A stretch of 64,000 nt of DNA. Origin: JAENVT01 sp963720775. GTDB lineage: Bacteria > Actinomycetota > Acidimicrobiia > Acidimicrobiales > Ilumatobacteraceae. Numbering within the stretch: the first letter of the stretch is position 1; every line of letters starts with the position of its first letter. Below are positions 15,332 to 22,904 of this stretch, one piece after another. A program made the position numbers and the translations under genes. The notes below the pieces were generated by a model. The model had not been told where the DNA came from, did no database searches, and saw only the letters and a list, made by a program, of their open reading frames with translations. The DNA lies in the NCBI GenBank assembly GCA_963720775.1, contig CAVRGR010000003.1, forward strand, positions 62,001-126,000, read 5' to 3'.

Positions 15332-17368
15332 TCAGACCACGCTCACCAGGAAGGTCAGCACGCGGGCTTCCTCGTGCCACAGGTCGTAGCGGCCGCTCGG
15401 CCCTGCGTGACCAGCTCCCATCTCGCATCTCATGATCAGCGCGGCGTCGTTGGTGCGTACGGCGCGAAGCTTGGCAATCCACTTCGCCGGCTCGTGGTAG
15501 CTGACTCTGACATCGTTGAGGCCGGCCGTGATCAGCATCGCCGGGTAGTCACGAGCGATGGTGTGGTCGTACGGCGAGTAGCTGAGCATGTAACTGGCCA
15601 GGGGCTCCTTGGCCGGGTTGCCCCACTCGTCCCACTCGGTGATCGTCAACGGCAGGGTCTCGTCGTACATCGTGGTGACTACGTCGACGAAGGGCACCTC
15701 GGCCACCACTGCGGCGAACAGCTCGGGCCGCATCGTCACGCATGCGCCGACCAGGAGGCCACCGGCGCTGCCGCCGCGTATCGCGACCCGTCTGGGCGAA
15801 GCCCAGCGGTTGGCGACAACGTGCTCGCTGACCGCGATCATGTCGAGGAACGTGTTGCGCTTGTTGAGCAACTTGCCGTCGAGGTACCAGCGCCGGCCGA
15901 GCTCACCGCCGCCGCGTGGATGGGCGAGCGCCCAGACGAAACCGCGATCGAGCAGTGAGAGTCGCGCCGGGCTGAACCACGGTGGTTCCGACGCCTCGTA
16001 GCTGCCGTAGCCGTAGACGAGGCATGGTGCCGTGCCGTCGGTAGGGGTTTCGACGTTGCGGACCAGGTCGACGGGAACTCGGGTGCCGTCGTGCGACGTC
16101 GCCCACTCCCTAGTGGCGACGTACTTCGACAGGTCGACGCCTGGAACAGGTGTCTGCTTGAGCATCGTCCGTTCGCCGGTGCGAACGTGCTCTTCGTAGA
16201 TGGTCATCGGTGTCGTCAGCGATTGGTAGCGGTAGCGAAAGGTCTCGGTGTGCCACTCCGGGTTGGCGTCGACTTCGACCTCGTGCGGTTCCGAGCCCAG
16301 GTCGAAGACCCGTTCGCCGCCGTCGCCGAACAGCACACGGAGACGCTGCTGGGCGTCGCTCCACTCGTGAAGCACGAGATGCCAGTTGAACGGTTCCAAG
16401 TTGACGATCCTGCGCCCAGGTTGATGGGCGACGAGCTCGCTCCACACGGACGGTTCTTCGAGTGGCGCCGTCATCACCCGGAAGTCCTCGGCATCGAGGT
16501 TGGTGAGGATCACCAATCGATCGCCCCAATGGTCGACGGAGTATTCGATGTCGTCGGCGCGTGGCCTGACGATCAACGGTTCCTGCCGGGGTTCATCGCT
16601 CGGAATCAACAGAACCTCGGACGAGGTCTTGCAACGACTGTCGATGATGATCCAGTCGCTGCTTCTGCTCAGCTCGACGTAGACGTAGAACCGCTCGTCG
16701 AGCTCTTCGAAGACGAGTATGTCGTCGGCTTGCACGGTGCCCAGATCATGGCGCCACACGCGGTACGGGCGCATGGCTTCGTTCGCGGTGACGTAGAACA
16801 ACGACGAGTTGTCGTGAGACCACGCCGTGCCACACCAGGCGATGTCGTGAACGACGTCGGCCATGTCGATTCCGGTGCTGAGGTCGCGGATGCGCAACGT
16901 GTACTTCTCGCCGCCGTCGAAATCGGCGCTCCACGCCAGCAGACGGTGGTCGGGGCTCACGTCGAACGCGTCGACCGAGAAGAAGTCTCGGCCTTCCGCT
17001 TCGTGGTTCTCGTCGAGCAGCACCTCGTCTCCGGCCTCGGCCATCGAACGACCGCGGCAGTGGATCGGGTAGTTGCTGCCCTCCTCGGTGCGCGAGGTGT
17101 ACCACCACGGTCCGTCTTTCAGCGCGGCAGTGGTGTCGGTTTCCTGGATTCGCGACTTGATCTCGCCGAAGATTGTGTCGACCAGTTCGTGTCGCTCGCC
17201 GAACCAGGCCTCCGAGTACTCGTTCTCGGCCTCGAGGTAGGCGACCGTGTCGGGGTCGTTCCGGTTCCGGAGCCACGCCCACGGATCGTCGGCCCGGCCC
17301 GTAGGGCGGTCCCAATGATGGTCGATTTGCTTGGCTACAGGTTCCTGCACGGCGAACAGAGTAACCAT
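15332..17368 (-). CDS. S9A prolyl oligopeptidase / oligopeptidase B family
   Basis: A 678-residue serine peptidase with an N-terminal beta-propeller (residues about 70-400) and a C-terminal alpha/beta hydrolase domain. The nucleophile Ser534 is in IRGGSAGGLLVG; the Asp lies in LITAGLNDVRVSYHEP and the His in GAGHAGPSGR. The N-terminal DHHWDRPTGRADDPWAWLR is typical. Oligopeptidase B cuts small peptides after basic residues; the exact preference is unproven. No signal peptide. ATG 17368 is the start, divergent from the ferredoxin gene by about 50 bases. Confidence 0.9.
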   Translation of the reverse strand: MVTLFAVQEPVAKQIDHHWDRPTGRADDPWAWLRNRNDPDTVAYLEAENEYSEAWFGERHELVDTIFGEIKSRIQETDTTAALKDGPWWYTSRTEEGSNYPIHCRGRSMAEAGDEVLLDENHEAEGRDFFSVDAFDVSPDHRLLAWSADFDGGEKYTLRIRDLSTGIDMADVVHDIAWCGTAWSHDNSSLFYVTANEAMRPYRVWRHDLGTVQADDILVFEELDERFYVYVELSRSSDWIIIDSRCKTSSEVLLIPSDEPRQEPLIVRPRADDIEYSVDHWGDRLVILTNLDAEDFRVMTAPLEEPSVWSELVAHQPGRRIVNLEPFNWHLVLHEWSDAQQRLRVLFGDGGERVFDLGSEPHEVEVDANPEWHTETFRYRYQSLTTPMTIYEEHVRTGERTMLKQTPVPGVDLSKYVATREWATSHDGTRVPVDLVRNVETPTDGTAPCLVYGYGSYEASEPPWFSPARLSLLDRGFVWALAHPRGGGELGRRWYLDGKLLNKRNTFLDMIAVSEHVVANRWASPRRVAIRGGSAGGLLVGACVTMRPELFAAVVAEVPFVDVVTTMYDETLPLTITEWDEWGNPAKEPLASYMLSYSPYDHTIARDYPAMLITAGLNDVRVSYHEPAKWIAKLRAVRTNDAALIMRCEMGAGHAGPSGRYDLWHEEARVLTFLVSVV

Positions 17369-17418
17369 GGTTGCCGATTCGCTGCCCGGCCCTGCCGTGA
17401 CGGTATCGTCAGCGGTCG

Positions 17419-17670
17419 ATGCGGGTATGGATCGACCAAGACTTGTGCACCGGCGACGGGCTGTGCCTCGACCATTGTCCCGACGTGTTCGTGCAGTTGG
17501 AGGACGGCATCGCCTATGTGGCCGAGGCTGATCTCGTGCTCAACGACCCGGGCGGCGGTGGCAGTCTGGCCAGGGTGCAGCCGCGAAACGAGCAGGCGGT
17601 CATCCACGCCGCGTTGGCGTGTCCGGGGGAGTGCATCTTCATCGAGGTCCACCAGATACGGGCTGCGTGA
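17419..17670 (+). CDS. Ferredoxin, 3Fe-4S / 4Fe-4S type
   Basis: An 83-residue ferredoxin. Cluster ligands are the C-x5-C-x3-CP run in LCTGDGLCLDHCPDVF and the distal CPGEC in LACPGECIFIE. Asp or Gly replaces the usual central residue, so a [3Fe-4S] or [4Fe-4S] centre cannot be decided by eye. It lies 84 bases before sufB, but the sufB promoter and palindrome sit between, so it is probably transcribed separately. It may feed electrons to Fe-S assembly or to P450-type partners. Confidence 0.85.
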   Translation: MRVWIDQDLCTGDGLCLDHCPDVFVQLEDGIAYVAEADLVLNDPGGGGSLARVQPRNEQAVIHAALACPGECIFIEVHQIRAA

Positions 17671-17675
17671 CGTTT

Positions 17676-17693
17676 CACCGTGGTAACACGGTG
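17676..17693. promoter_or_regulatory. Perfect palindrome upstream of sufB
   Basis: CACCGTG-GTAA-CACGGTG: two perfect 7-base arms around a 4-base spacer. It ends ten bases before a -10-like TACTAT (17703-17708), that is at the -35 region of the sufB promoter. This is a strong candidate repressor or activator site. No copy is seen before sufD or sufC2. Confidence 0.55.
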
Positions 17694-17703
17694 GGTAATT
17701 GTT

Positions 17704-17723
17704 ACTATGTACGTAGGGGAAAT
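17704..17723 (+). promoter_or_regulatory. Suf operator-like motif, copy 1 (sufB promoter)
   Basis: ACTATGTACGTAGGGGAAAT overlaps the -10-like TACTAT and the likely transcription start of sufB. It shares ACTA....(G/A)TAGGGGAAAT with the site upstream of sufC2 and ACTA....CGTAG with the site upstream of sufD. The position suggests repression of suf transcription, as IscR or SufR do elsewhere; the regulator is not in the window. Confidence 0.6.
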
Positions 17724-17754
17724 CCCCCCAGCTTCCGCTTGAACGGAGTCAGCG

Positions 17755-19158
17755 ATGACGACTTTCGACCTCGACCTCAGCAAGTACAGCCTCGGCTGGA
17801 GTGACGACAACGTCGAATACGCGTTCAAGCCGCACAAGGGCCTCGATGCTGCGGTCGTCGACCAGATCTCGTGGTGGAAGGGTGAGCCGTCGTGGATGAC
17901 CGCTCAACGCCAGCGCAGCTTGCGGTTGTTCGAGCGCAAGCCGATGGCTCCCTGGTTCGCCGTCAACATGCCCGACATCGACTTCCAAGACATCTACTAC
18001 TACCTGAAGCCGGCCACCGATCAGGTCAGTGAGTGGGACGACCTGCCCGAGCAGATGAAGGCCACCTACGAGAAGCTCGGCATCCCGGAAGCCGAGCGGA
18101 AGTACCTCGCCGGTGTCACTGCACAGTACGAATCGGAAGTCGTCTTCCACCGCAACCGCGAGGATCTCGAGGCTCAAGGGATCCTGTTCTGCGACATGGA
18201 CACGGCGACTCGCGAGTACCCCGACTTGGTCAAGCAGTACTTCGGAACGGTCATCCCGCCCGGCGACAACAAGTTCGCCGCGCTCAACACCGCGGTGTGG
18301 AGCGGCGGCAGCTTCATCTACGTCCCGCCGGGCGTCAACGTGGAGATGCCACTGCAGGCCTACTTCCGCATCAACAGCGAGAACGCGGGCCAGTTCGAGC
18401 GCACGCTGATCATCGCCGACGAGGGTTCGCAGGTTCACTACATCGAGGGCTGCTCGGCTCCCGTGTACACCAACGACTCGCTGCACTCGGCGGTCGTCGA
18501 GATCATCGTCAAGCCGTCGGCTCGCGTCACCTACACCACCATTCAGAACTGGTCTCCCAACGTCTACAACCTCGTCACCAAGAGGGCCCGGGTCGAGACC
18601 GAGGGTCACATGGAGTGGATCGACGGCAACATCGGGTCGAAGTTGACCATGAAGTACCCGAGCGTCTACCTGGTCGGTCCCAAGGCGACGGGCGAGGTGT
18701 TGTCGGTCGCCTATGCGGGCCCGGGTCAGCACCAGGATGCCGGAGCCAAGATGGTGCACGCCGCGCCGGAGACGACCTCGAAGATCGTCTCGAAGTCGAT
18801 CAGCAAAGACGGTGGCATCACGACCTACCGCGGCCTCGTGCGCGTCGACGAAGGTGCGTACGGTTGCAAGAGTCATGTTCAGTGCGACGCTCTGATCCTC
18901 GATGAGGAGAGCGAGAGCCGAACCATGCCCTACATGGAAGTCGGCGCACGCGATGCCCAGATCGGCCACGAGGCCACCGTCAGCAAGATCGCCGACGAGC
19001 AACTGTTCTACCTCATGAGCCGCGGGTTGTCGCAGGAGCAGGCGATGAGCATGGTTGTCAACGGTTTCATCGAGCCCATCACGCGTACGCTCCCCATGGA
19101 GTACGCGGTCGAGTGGAGCCGCCTCATCGAACTGCAGATGGAAGGCAGCGTCGGCTGA
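17755..19158 (+). CDS. sufB: Fe-S cluster assembly scaffold SufB
   Basis: A 467-residue SufB, the scaffold subunit of SufBCD on which clusters are built. Recognisable parts are DIDFQDIYYYLKP, YESEVVFHRNRED, VPPGVNVEMPLQAYFRIN, HYIEGCSAPVYTND, the beta-helix core and VQCDALILDEESESRTMPYME, ending ALPMEYA-like with TLPMEYAVEWSRL. Length is normal. A GGAG ribosome site (17745-17748) lies six bases before the ATG. It is the first gene of the plus-strand suf locus, but a minus-strand gene follows immediately, so sufB is transcribed apart from sufD and sufC. Confidence 0.95.
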   Translation: MTTFDLDLSKYSLGWSDDNVEYAFKPHKGLDAAVVDQISWWKGEPSWMTAQRQRSLRLFERKPMAPWFAVNMPDIDFQDIYYYLKPATDQVSEWDDLPEQMKATYEKLGIPEAERKYLAGVTAQYESEVVFHRNREDLEAQGILFCDMDTATREYPDLVKQYFGTVIPPGDNKFAALNTAVWSGGSFIYVPPGVNVEMPLQAYFRINSENAGQFERTLIIADEGSQVHYIEGCSAPVYTNDSLHSAVVEIIVKPSARVTYTTIQNWSPNVYNLVTKRARVETEGHMEWIDGNIGSKLTMKYPSVYLVGPKATGEVLSVAYAGPGQHQDAGAKMVHAAPETTSKIVSKSISKDGGITTYRGLVRVDEGAYGCKSHVQCDALILDEESESRTMPYMEVGARDAQIGHEATVSKIADEQLFYLMSRGLSQEQAMSMVVNGFIEPITRTLPMEYAVEWSRLIELQMEGSVG

Positions 19159-19170
19159 CGCCGCGTCAGC
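19154..19170. terminator. Bidirectional hairpin between sufB and the SHOCT gene
   Basis: GCTGACGCCGCGTCAGC is a perfect palindrome (8-base arms around one base) spanning the stop codons of two convergent genes. There is no T-tract. Its position fits a two-way terminator. Confidence 0.5.
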
Positions 19171-19522
19171 TGGGTGGTGACGTTTCGCGCAGCACGGCCA
19201 CCGCGGCGCGGTAGTCGTCGGGAGCGATCTCGCCGCGCGCCAGGCGGTCGGCCAGGATCGACTGGGCGTTTTGCGTCGGCGAGATGGGTGGTGCTGACGG
19301 AGCCCCTGGAGCCGGCGCCGGATGCCTGTTGCGCCACAGCAGAACGACCAGCAGGACGACCGCAGCCAACAACAGCAGCATGATGAGGAACGCACCGCCT
19401 CGCCTGTTCGGACCCATCATGTAATGCCCCCGGCCGTCGGCGGCGAAGGCAACACCTTCCACCGACGCGGCCGCGGCGGCGCCCGCAAGCATGCTCGACG
19501 CAATTGCTGTACCTCGTCTCAC
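19166..19522 (-). CDS. Small membrane-anchored SHOCT-domain protein
   Basis: A 118-residue protein with an N-terminal Ala-rich signal-like segment (residues 5-27), a single strong transmembrane helix (AFLIMLLLLAAVVLLVVLLW, residues about 44-63), a Pro/Ala linker, and a C-terminal SHOCT motif (SILADRLARGEIAPDDYRA). SHOCT segments are short oligomerisation helices. It sits inside the suf locus on the opposite strand; any link to Fe-S assembly is unproven. Confidence 0.75.
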   Translation of the reverse strand: MRRGTAIASSMLAGAAAAASVEGVAFAADGRGHYMMGPNRRGGAFLIMLLLLAAVVLLVVLLWRNRHPAPAPGAPSAPPISPTQNAQSILADRLARGEIAPDDYRAAVAVLRETSPPS

Positions 19523-19646
19523 GGCACGTCCTCTCTCGATGATCTCGATGGTAGGCCAGGAGTGGGCGTCGACCGTAGTGGTCGGTTGAGAGTTTGGTGT
19601 GAAGGTTGTGCTCGCTCGGATCGGTTCTACGCTCTGTGATGTGCCA

Positions 19647-19991
19647 ATGCGTCAGGAATGCAAGAACTTCGAGAGTCGCACGTACGCCAACGGTGAGACG
19701 GTTCGCAAGTGCAATCTCGACCTTGCTCCCGATGCGCCCTGGCGCTGCCCTGACAACTGTCCGGCGTTCGAACCACGAATGGATGCCGGCTGGACCTACG
19801 GCTCGATGGTCGCTCCGCCTACACCACCCGAACCACCCGGGCTCGACGATGGCAGCGCGGCAGCGATCCTCGACGAGGCCGAGGACTTCCTCAACTCGAT
19901 CGGGCCGCAGGTGATGGAAGAGGCCGGCATCCGCCCGGCGCGACGCAAGGGCCTGCGCCGGTTCATCCGCAAGTTCCGCGACGACGACTGA
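19647..19991 (+). CDS. Conserved cysteine-bearing hypothetical protein next to sufD
   Basis: A 114-residue protein from the ATG at 19647 (GTG 19641 also possible). The first 45 residues hold four cysteines, spaced as MRQEC, VRKC and WRCPDNCP, with the last two in a CPDNCP pair; this looks like a metal or Fe-S ligand set. A Pro-rich linker follows, then an acidic helix (DEAEDFLNSIG) and a basic C-terminus (ARRKGLRRFIRKFR). I do not recognise a family. Its position before sufD on the same strand suggests an accessory Fe-S function, which is inference. Confidence 0.65.
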   Translation: MRQECKNFESRTYANGETVRKCNLDLAPDAPWRCPDNCPAFEPRMDAGWTYGSMVAPPTPPEPPGLDDGSAAAILDEAEDFLNSIGPQVMEEAGIRPARRKGLRRFIRKFRDDD

Positions 19992-20022
19992 CAGCAGCGC
20001 CCCGCCGGTGCCCCCACATCAG

Positions 20023-20067
20023 CGTGGAGTGTTTCGCGGCACCCTGGTGAGCGCCAAAGACTCCACA
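20023..20067. repeat. Palindromic repeat family A, copy 1
   Basis: A 45-base element with arms GTGGAGT and ACTCCAC, interior GTTTCGCGG... It is the most diverged of four copies (others at 29314, 49815 and 49867). It lies between the Cys-rich hypothetical gene and the sufD promoter. Confidence 0.6.
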
Positions 20068-20102
20068 ACGGTGATGGCGAGGGCGCGGCTCTGGGGATTT
20101 GC

Positions 20103-20122
20103 ACTACCTGCGTAGTAGAATT
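20103..20122 (+). promoter_or_regulatory. Suf operator-like motif, copy 2 (sufD promoter)
   Basis: ACTACCTGCGTAGTAGAATT, whose core ACTAC-CTGC-GTAGT is a perfect inverted repeat. TAGAAT inside it could be the -10 box, leaving only seven bases before the GTG of sufD, so the message may be leaderless. Confidence 0.55.
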
Positions 20123-20128
20123 TCTGCC

Positions 20129-21247
20129 GTGCTTGCGTTCTCACCCGACCTGGTCGACCCTGCTGACCAGCAGCGCAGGGCTGCCGCCGAGCGTGCCCAG
20201 GCCATGGCGCTGCCGACCGCGGAGCAGGAGGTGTGGCGCTACAGCCGCATCGGCGAACTGCAGCTCGACCGTTTCCACCCGGCTCCACCGACCACGTCGG
20301 TGCAGGGAGCCAACGGGTTCGTCGTCGATCATCACGATCTCGACACGAGTGTCGTGCACGATGTCTTCGACGAGTTGAGCGCGTCGTTCTACGGCGAGAC
20401 CGTGTTGCAGATACCCCGCGGTGTGCACCACCCCGGCTCGATCGTCGTCACCCATGTCGTGCACGGCAACGAGGAGGCTGTGTTCCCGCGCCTCGTCATC
20501 GACGTGGGCGAAGACAGCGAGGTCACGGTCGTCGAACGCTTCGTCTCGGATGGCGACGGCGCTGCGCTGGTGGTGCCCCGTTTGTTCGTGCGCGCCCAGC
20601 AGGCAGCACGGCTCACCTACGTGGCCATCAACGAGCTCGGAACGTCGGTGTGGCAGCTCGGCCACCAGCAGGCGATCGGCGAGCGCGATTCCGCGACGTT
20701 GCTGGCGACGGTGGCTCTCGGCGGCGAGTACGCCCGGGTTCGCACCGACGCGAAGGTGGTAGGGCAGGGCGCGAGCACGCGCCAGGTTGCGCTCTACTAC
20801 GCCGACGACTCGCAGATGCACGACTTCCGAACCCTTCAAGACCACGTCGCTCCGCGCACCACCAGCGATCTGCTCTTCAAAGGGGCTGTGCAAGACACGG
20901 CCCGCAGCGTGTACACGGGCTTGATCCGCATCGGGCACGAGGCGAAGGGGTCGGTGGCCTACCAAACCAACCGCAACCTCACGCTCAGTGCCGGGGCCTG
21001 GGCCGAAAGCGTCCCGAACCTGGAGATCGAGACCAACGACGTCAAGTGCAGCCACGCCAGCACGATCGGGCCGATCGACGAGGATCAGCGGTTCTACCTC
21101 GAGAGCCGGGGGATCCCGCCGGAGACCGCCGAGCGTCTCGTAGTGCTCGGCTTCTTCGACGAGGTGCTCGCTCAGCTTCCTGTCGGTCCATTGGTCGGCC
21201 AGCTACGCGACCAGGTCGCCGCCAAGCTCGATCGGCGCACTCGATGA
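20129..21247 (+). CDS. sufD: Fe-S cluster assembly protein SufD
   Basis: A 372-residue SufD, partner of SufB in the SufBC2D complex and needed for iron entry. Features include QEVWRYSRIGELQLDRF, a central beta-helix (VTHVVHGNEEAVFPRLV onward), and the conserved C-terminal ETNDVKCSHASTIGPIDEDQRFYLESRGIP. I place the start at GTG 20129 because the conserved sequence begins there and the operator overlaps the upstream frame. Followed by an ATGA overlap with the Rieske gene. Confidence 0.95.
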   Translation: MLAFSPDLVDPADQQRRAAAERAQAMALPTAEQEVWRYSRIGELQLDRFHPAPPTTSVQGANGFVVDHHDLDTSVVHDVFDELSASFYGETVLQIPRGVHHPGSIVVTHVVHGNEEAVFPRLVIDVGEDSEVTVVERFVSDGDGAALVVPRLFVRAQQAARLTYVAINELGTSVWQLGHQQAIGERDSATLLATVALGGEYARVRTDAKVVGQGASTRQVALYYADDSQMHDFRTLQDHVAPRTTSDLLFKGAVQDTARSVYTGLIRIGHEAKGSVAYQTNRNLTLSAGAWAESVPNLEIETNDVKCSHASTIGPIDEDQRFYLESRGIPPETAERLVVLGFFDEVLAQLPVGPLVGQLRDQVAAKLDRRTR

Positions 21248-21561
21248 GCACCATCGTCTGCCCGCTGTCCCAGCTGACCCCGAACACCGCGACGCGCTTC
21301 GACGTCGAGGGTCGTGCAGTCGCCGTCGTGCGCATCGGAGACGACGTCTACGCCATCGGCGACACGTGCAGCCACGCCGAGGTGTCGCTCAGTGAAGGTG
21401 AGTTGTGGTGCGATGCCAAAGAGATCGAATGTTGGAAGCACGGCAGCACGTTCAGCCTCGTGACTGGCGAGCCACAGACCTTGCCGGCCACCCAGCCAGT
21501 CCCCGTGTACGTCGCCAGGGTTGTCGACGGCATGATCGAGATCGACCTGGAGGCCCCGTGA
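21244..21561 (+). CDS. Rieske-type [2Fe-2S] ferredoxin (non-haem iron oxygenase ferredoxin-like)
   Basis: A 105-residue Rieske domain. Ligands are Cys and His in DTCSHAEVSL and Cys and His in IECWKHGSTF, the CxH...CxxH pattern. Such a ferredoxin is commonly embedded in actinobacterial suf operons. It overlaps sufD by ATGA and sufC by GTGA, so the three are co-translated. It probably supplies electrons for cluster assembly, an inference from context. Confidence 0.9.
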   Translation: MSTIVCPLSQLTPNTATRFDVEGRAVAVVRIGDDVYAIGDTCSHAEVSLSEGELWCDAKEIECWKHGSTFSLVTGEPQTLPATQPVPVYVARVVDGMIEIDLEAP

Positions 21562-22346
21562 GCACCCTCGAAATCCGCGATCTGGTTGCTTCGGTGGCCG
21601 GCAACACCATTCTCAACGGAATCGACCTCACCGTCAGCTCGGGCGAGGTTCACGCAGTCATGGGCCCCAACGGTGCCGGCAAGAGCACTCTGTCGGCTGT
21701 CGTCATGGGCAAGCCGGGCTACCAGGTGATCTCGGGCTCGGTGCTGCTCGACGGTGTCGATCTCTTGGCAATGCCCAGCTGGCAGCGCGCCCAGGCCGGC
21801 TTGCACCTGGTGATGCAGTACCCGACCGAGGTGCCCGGGGTTCAGCTCGTCGATGTGATGGACCAGGCTTTCGGTGCGCGGGGAATCAGCACGTCAGGTC
21901 TTGGTGCCAGGCTCGATGCCGAAGCTGCGCGCATCGGTTTCGACCCAGCGCTCCTCGAGCGAGCCCTCAACGTCGACTTCTCCGGCGGCGAGAAGAAGCG
22001 CAACGAGACGCTTCAGGTGGCGATGCTCGAACCGAAGATCGTGATCCTCGACGAACTCGACTCCGGTCTCGACATCGACGCGCTACGCGACTGCGCGAAG
22101 CGCATCGAGGCGCTGACGAACGAGAAGAACATCGGCGTGCTGGCGATCACGCACTACAACCGGCTGCTCGAGGTGCTGCACCCCGACTACGTTCACATCC
22201 TCGTGAAGGGCCGGATCGTGTCGTCCGGCGGCGCCGAGCTCGCCGATCAGCTGGAGATCGAGGGCTACGCGGCGTTCTCCAGCGATGGTGACGACCCAGG
22301 CAACGACGGGCCCTCAGGGAGCGCGTTGGCCGACCTTTTCGGGTAG
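21558..22346 (+). CDS. sufC: Fe-S cluster assembly ATPase SufC (copy 1)
   Basis: A 262-residue ABC-type ATPase starting at GTG. Walker A is GPNGAGKST, the Q-loop region QYPTEVPGV, the signature FSGGEKKRNE, Walker B IVILDELDSGLD, and the H-loop THYNRLL. It powers SufBD conformational change. Here Walker B reads DELDSGLD where most SufC have DExDSGLD. The last 30 residues (SSDGDDPGNDGPSG) form a Ser/Gly/Asp-rich tail not needed for the fold. Last gene of this locus. Confidence 0.95.
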   Translation: MSTLEIRDLVASVAGNTILNGIDLTVSSGEVHAVMGPNGAGKSTLSAVVMGKPGYQVISGSVLLDGVDLLAMPSWQRAQAGLHLVMQYPTEVPGVQLVDVMDQAFGARGISTSGLGARLDAEAARIGFDPALLERALNVDFSGGEKKRNETLQVAMLEPKIVILDELDSGLDIDALRDCAKRIEALTNEKNIGVLAITHYNRLLEVLHPDYVHILVKGRIVSSGGAELADQLEIEGYAAFSSDGDDPGNDGPSGSALADLFG

Positions 22347-22634
22347 GCCGAACGGCTCAATTGACGTTTGCGGCCCTGTTCGCCACGTCGACGGTTCGTG
22401 GCCGCACATCACCGGGTGTGGTGGGCTGTTCGGTGCCGCCCTTCAGGGCTGTCGTGACTGTCGTAGAGCACCTGCGCTCGGCGAGTCCGCGGCCTTGATG
22501 GTTTGCAGAAAATCACTTAAGGATCGCCGCCTTCCGCCCGATGACATTCACGAATATAACAACGGGGGCACGGCGGAGGTGGACGGCGGACGCTGCTGTG
22601 CGATGGACGGAACGCCGATAGAGGAGGGCGCCTC

Positions 22635-22724
22635 ATGCGTCAGCAAGCAAAGCACACCATCTTCCGGCTGGCCCCGGTCGTGATGCTCGTCATCACGGTC
22701 GGCGCGCCCAGAAAGTGGTTCTGA
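22635..22724 (+). CDS. Small hydrophobic peptide 1 with VGAPRKWF C-terminus
   Basis: A 29-residue ORF too short for routine calling. It opens with a basic stretch (MRQQAKH), then a hydrophobic segment (residues 14-23), and ends VGAPRKWF. A GAGGAGGG ribosome site (22621-22628) is correctly spaced before the ATG. Its stop overlaps the next ATG by one base (TGATG). It shares the VGAPxKW ending with the following peptide, which shows the frame is under selection. No known peptide family comes to mind; a secreted or processed signal is a hypothesis. Confidence 0.6.
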   Translation: MRQQAKHTIFRLAPVVMLVITVGAPRKWF

Positions 22725-22822
22725 TGAAGACGATTACACAATCCCCAGTGCGGATCGCTACCGCAATCGCGACGTTCGTCGCGTTGATCTCGTCTGTCGG
22801 CGCACCTTGGAAGTGGAACTGA
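22724..22822 (+). CDS. Small hydrophobic peptide 2 with VGAPWKWN C-terminus
   Basis: A 32-residue ORF immediately coupled to peptide 1. It starts MKTITQSPVR, has a hydrophobic core (residues 11-24) and ends VGAPWKWN, matching peptide 1 at V-G-A-P-x-K-W. The N-terminal basic residue followed by a hydrophobic helix resembles a signal or membrane-spanning peptide. A strong hairpin follows 11 bases after the stop, before the membrane GGDEF-EAL gene. Confidence 0.6.
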   Translation: MKTITQSPVRIATAIATFVALISSVGAPWKWN

Positions 22823-22832
22823 ACTGAACAGC

Positions 22833-22861
22833 GGCGCGGGCGTTGACATGACGCCCGCGCC
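22833..22861 (+). terminator. Strong hairpin after the peptide pair
   Basis: GGCGCGGGCGT - TGACATG - ACGCCCGCGCC, a perfect 11-bp stem with a 7-base loop and no T-tract. It could end or attenuate the peptide transcript, making the peptides more abundant than the downstream enzyme. The ATG at 22848 lies in the loop, which argues against its use as the start of the GGDEF-EAL gene. Confidence 0.6.
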
Positions 22862-22904
22862 ACTCTCAGCTGTCCGATTCGCTCAACTTCAAGGATCCTC
22901 TCAA

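Noticed and set aside
22347..22634. c-di-GMP (GEMM) riboswitch upstream of the peptide and GGDEF-EAL genes
   Set aside because: I could not find the conserved GEMM core bases; this 288-base stretch shows no clear gene or structure otherwise.
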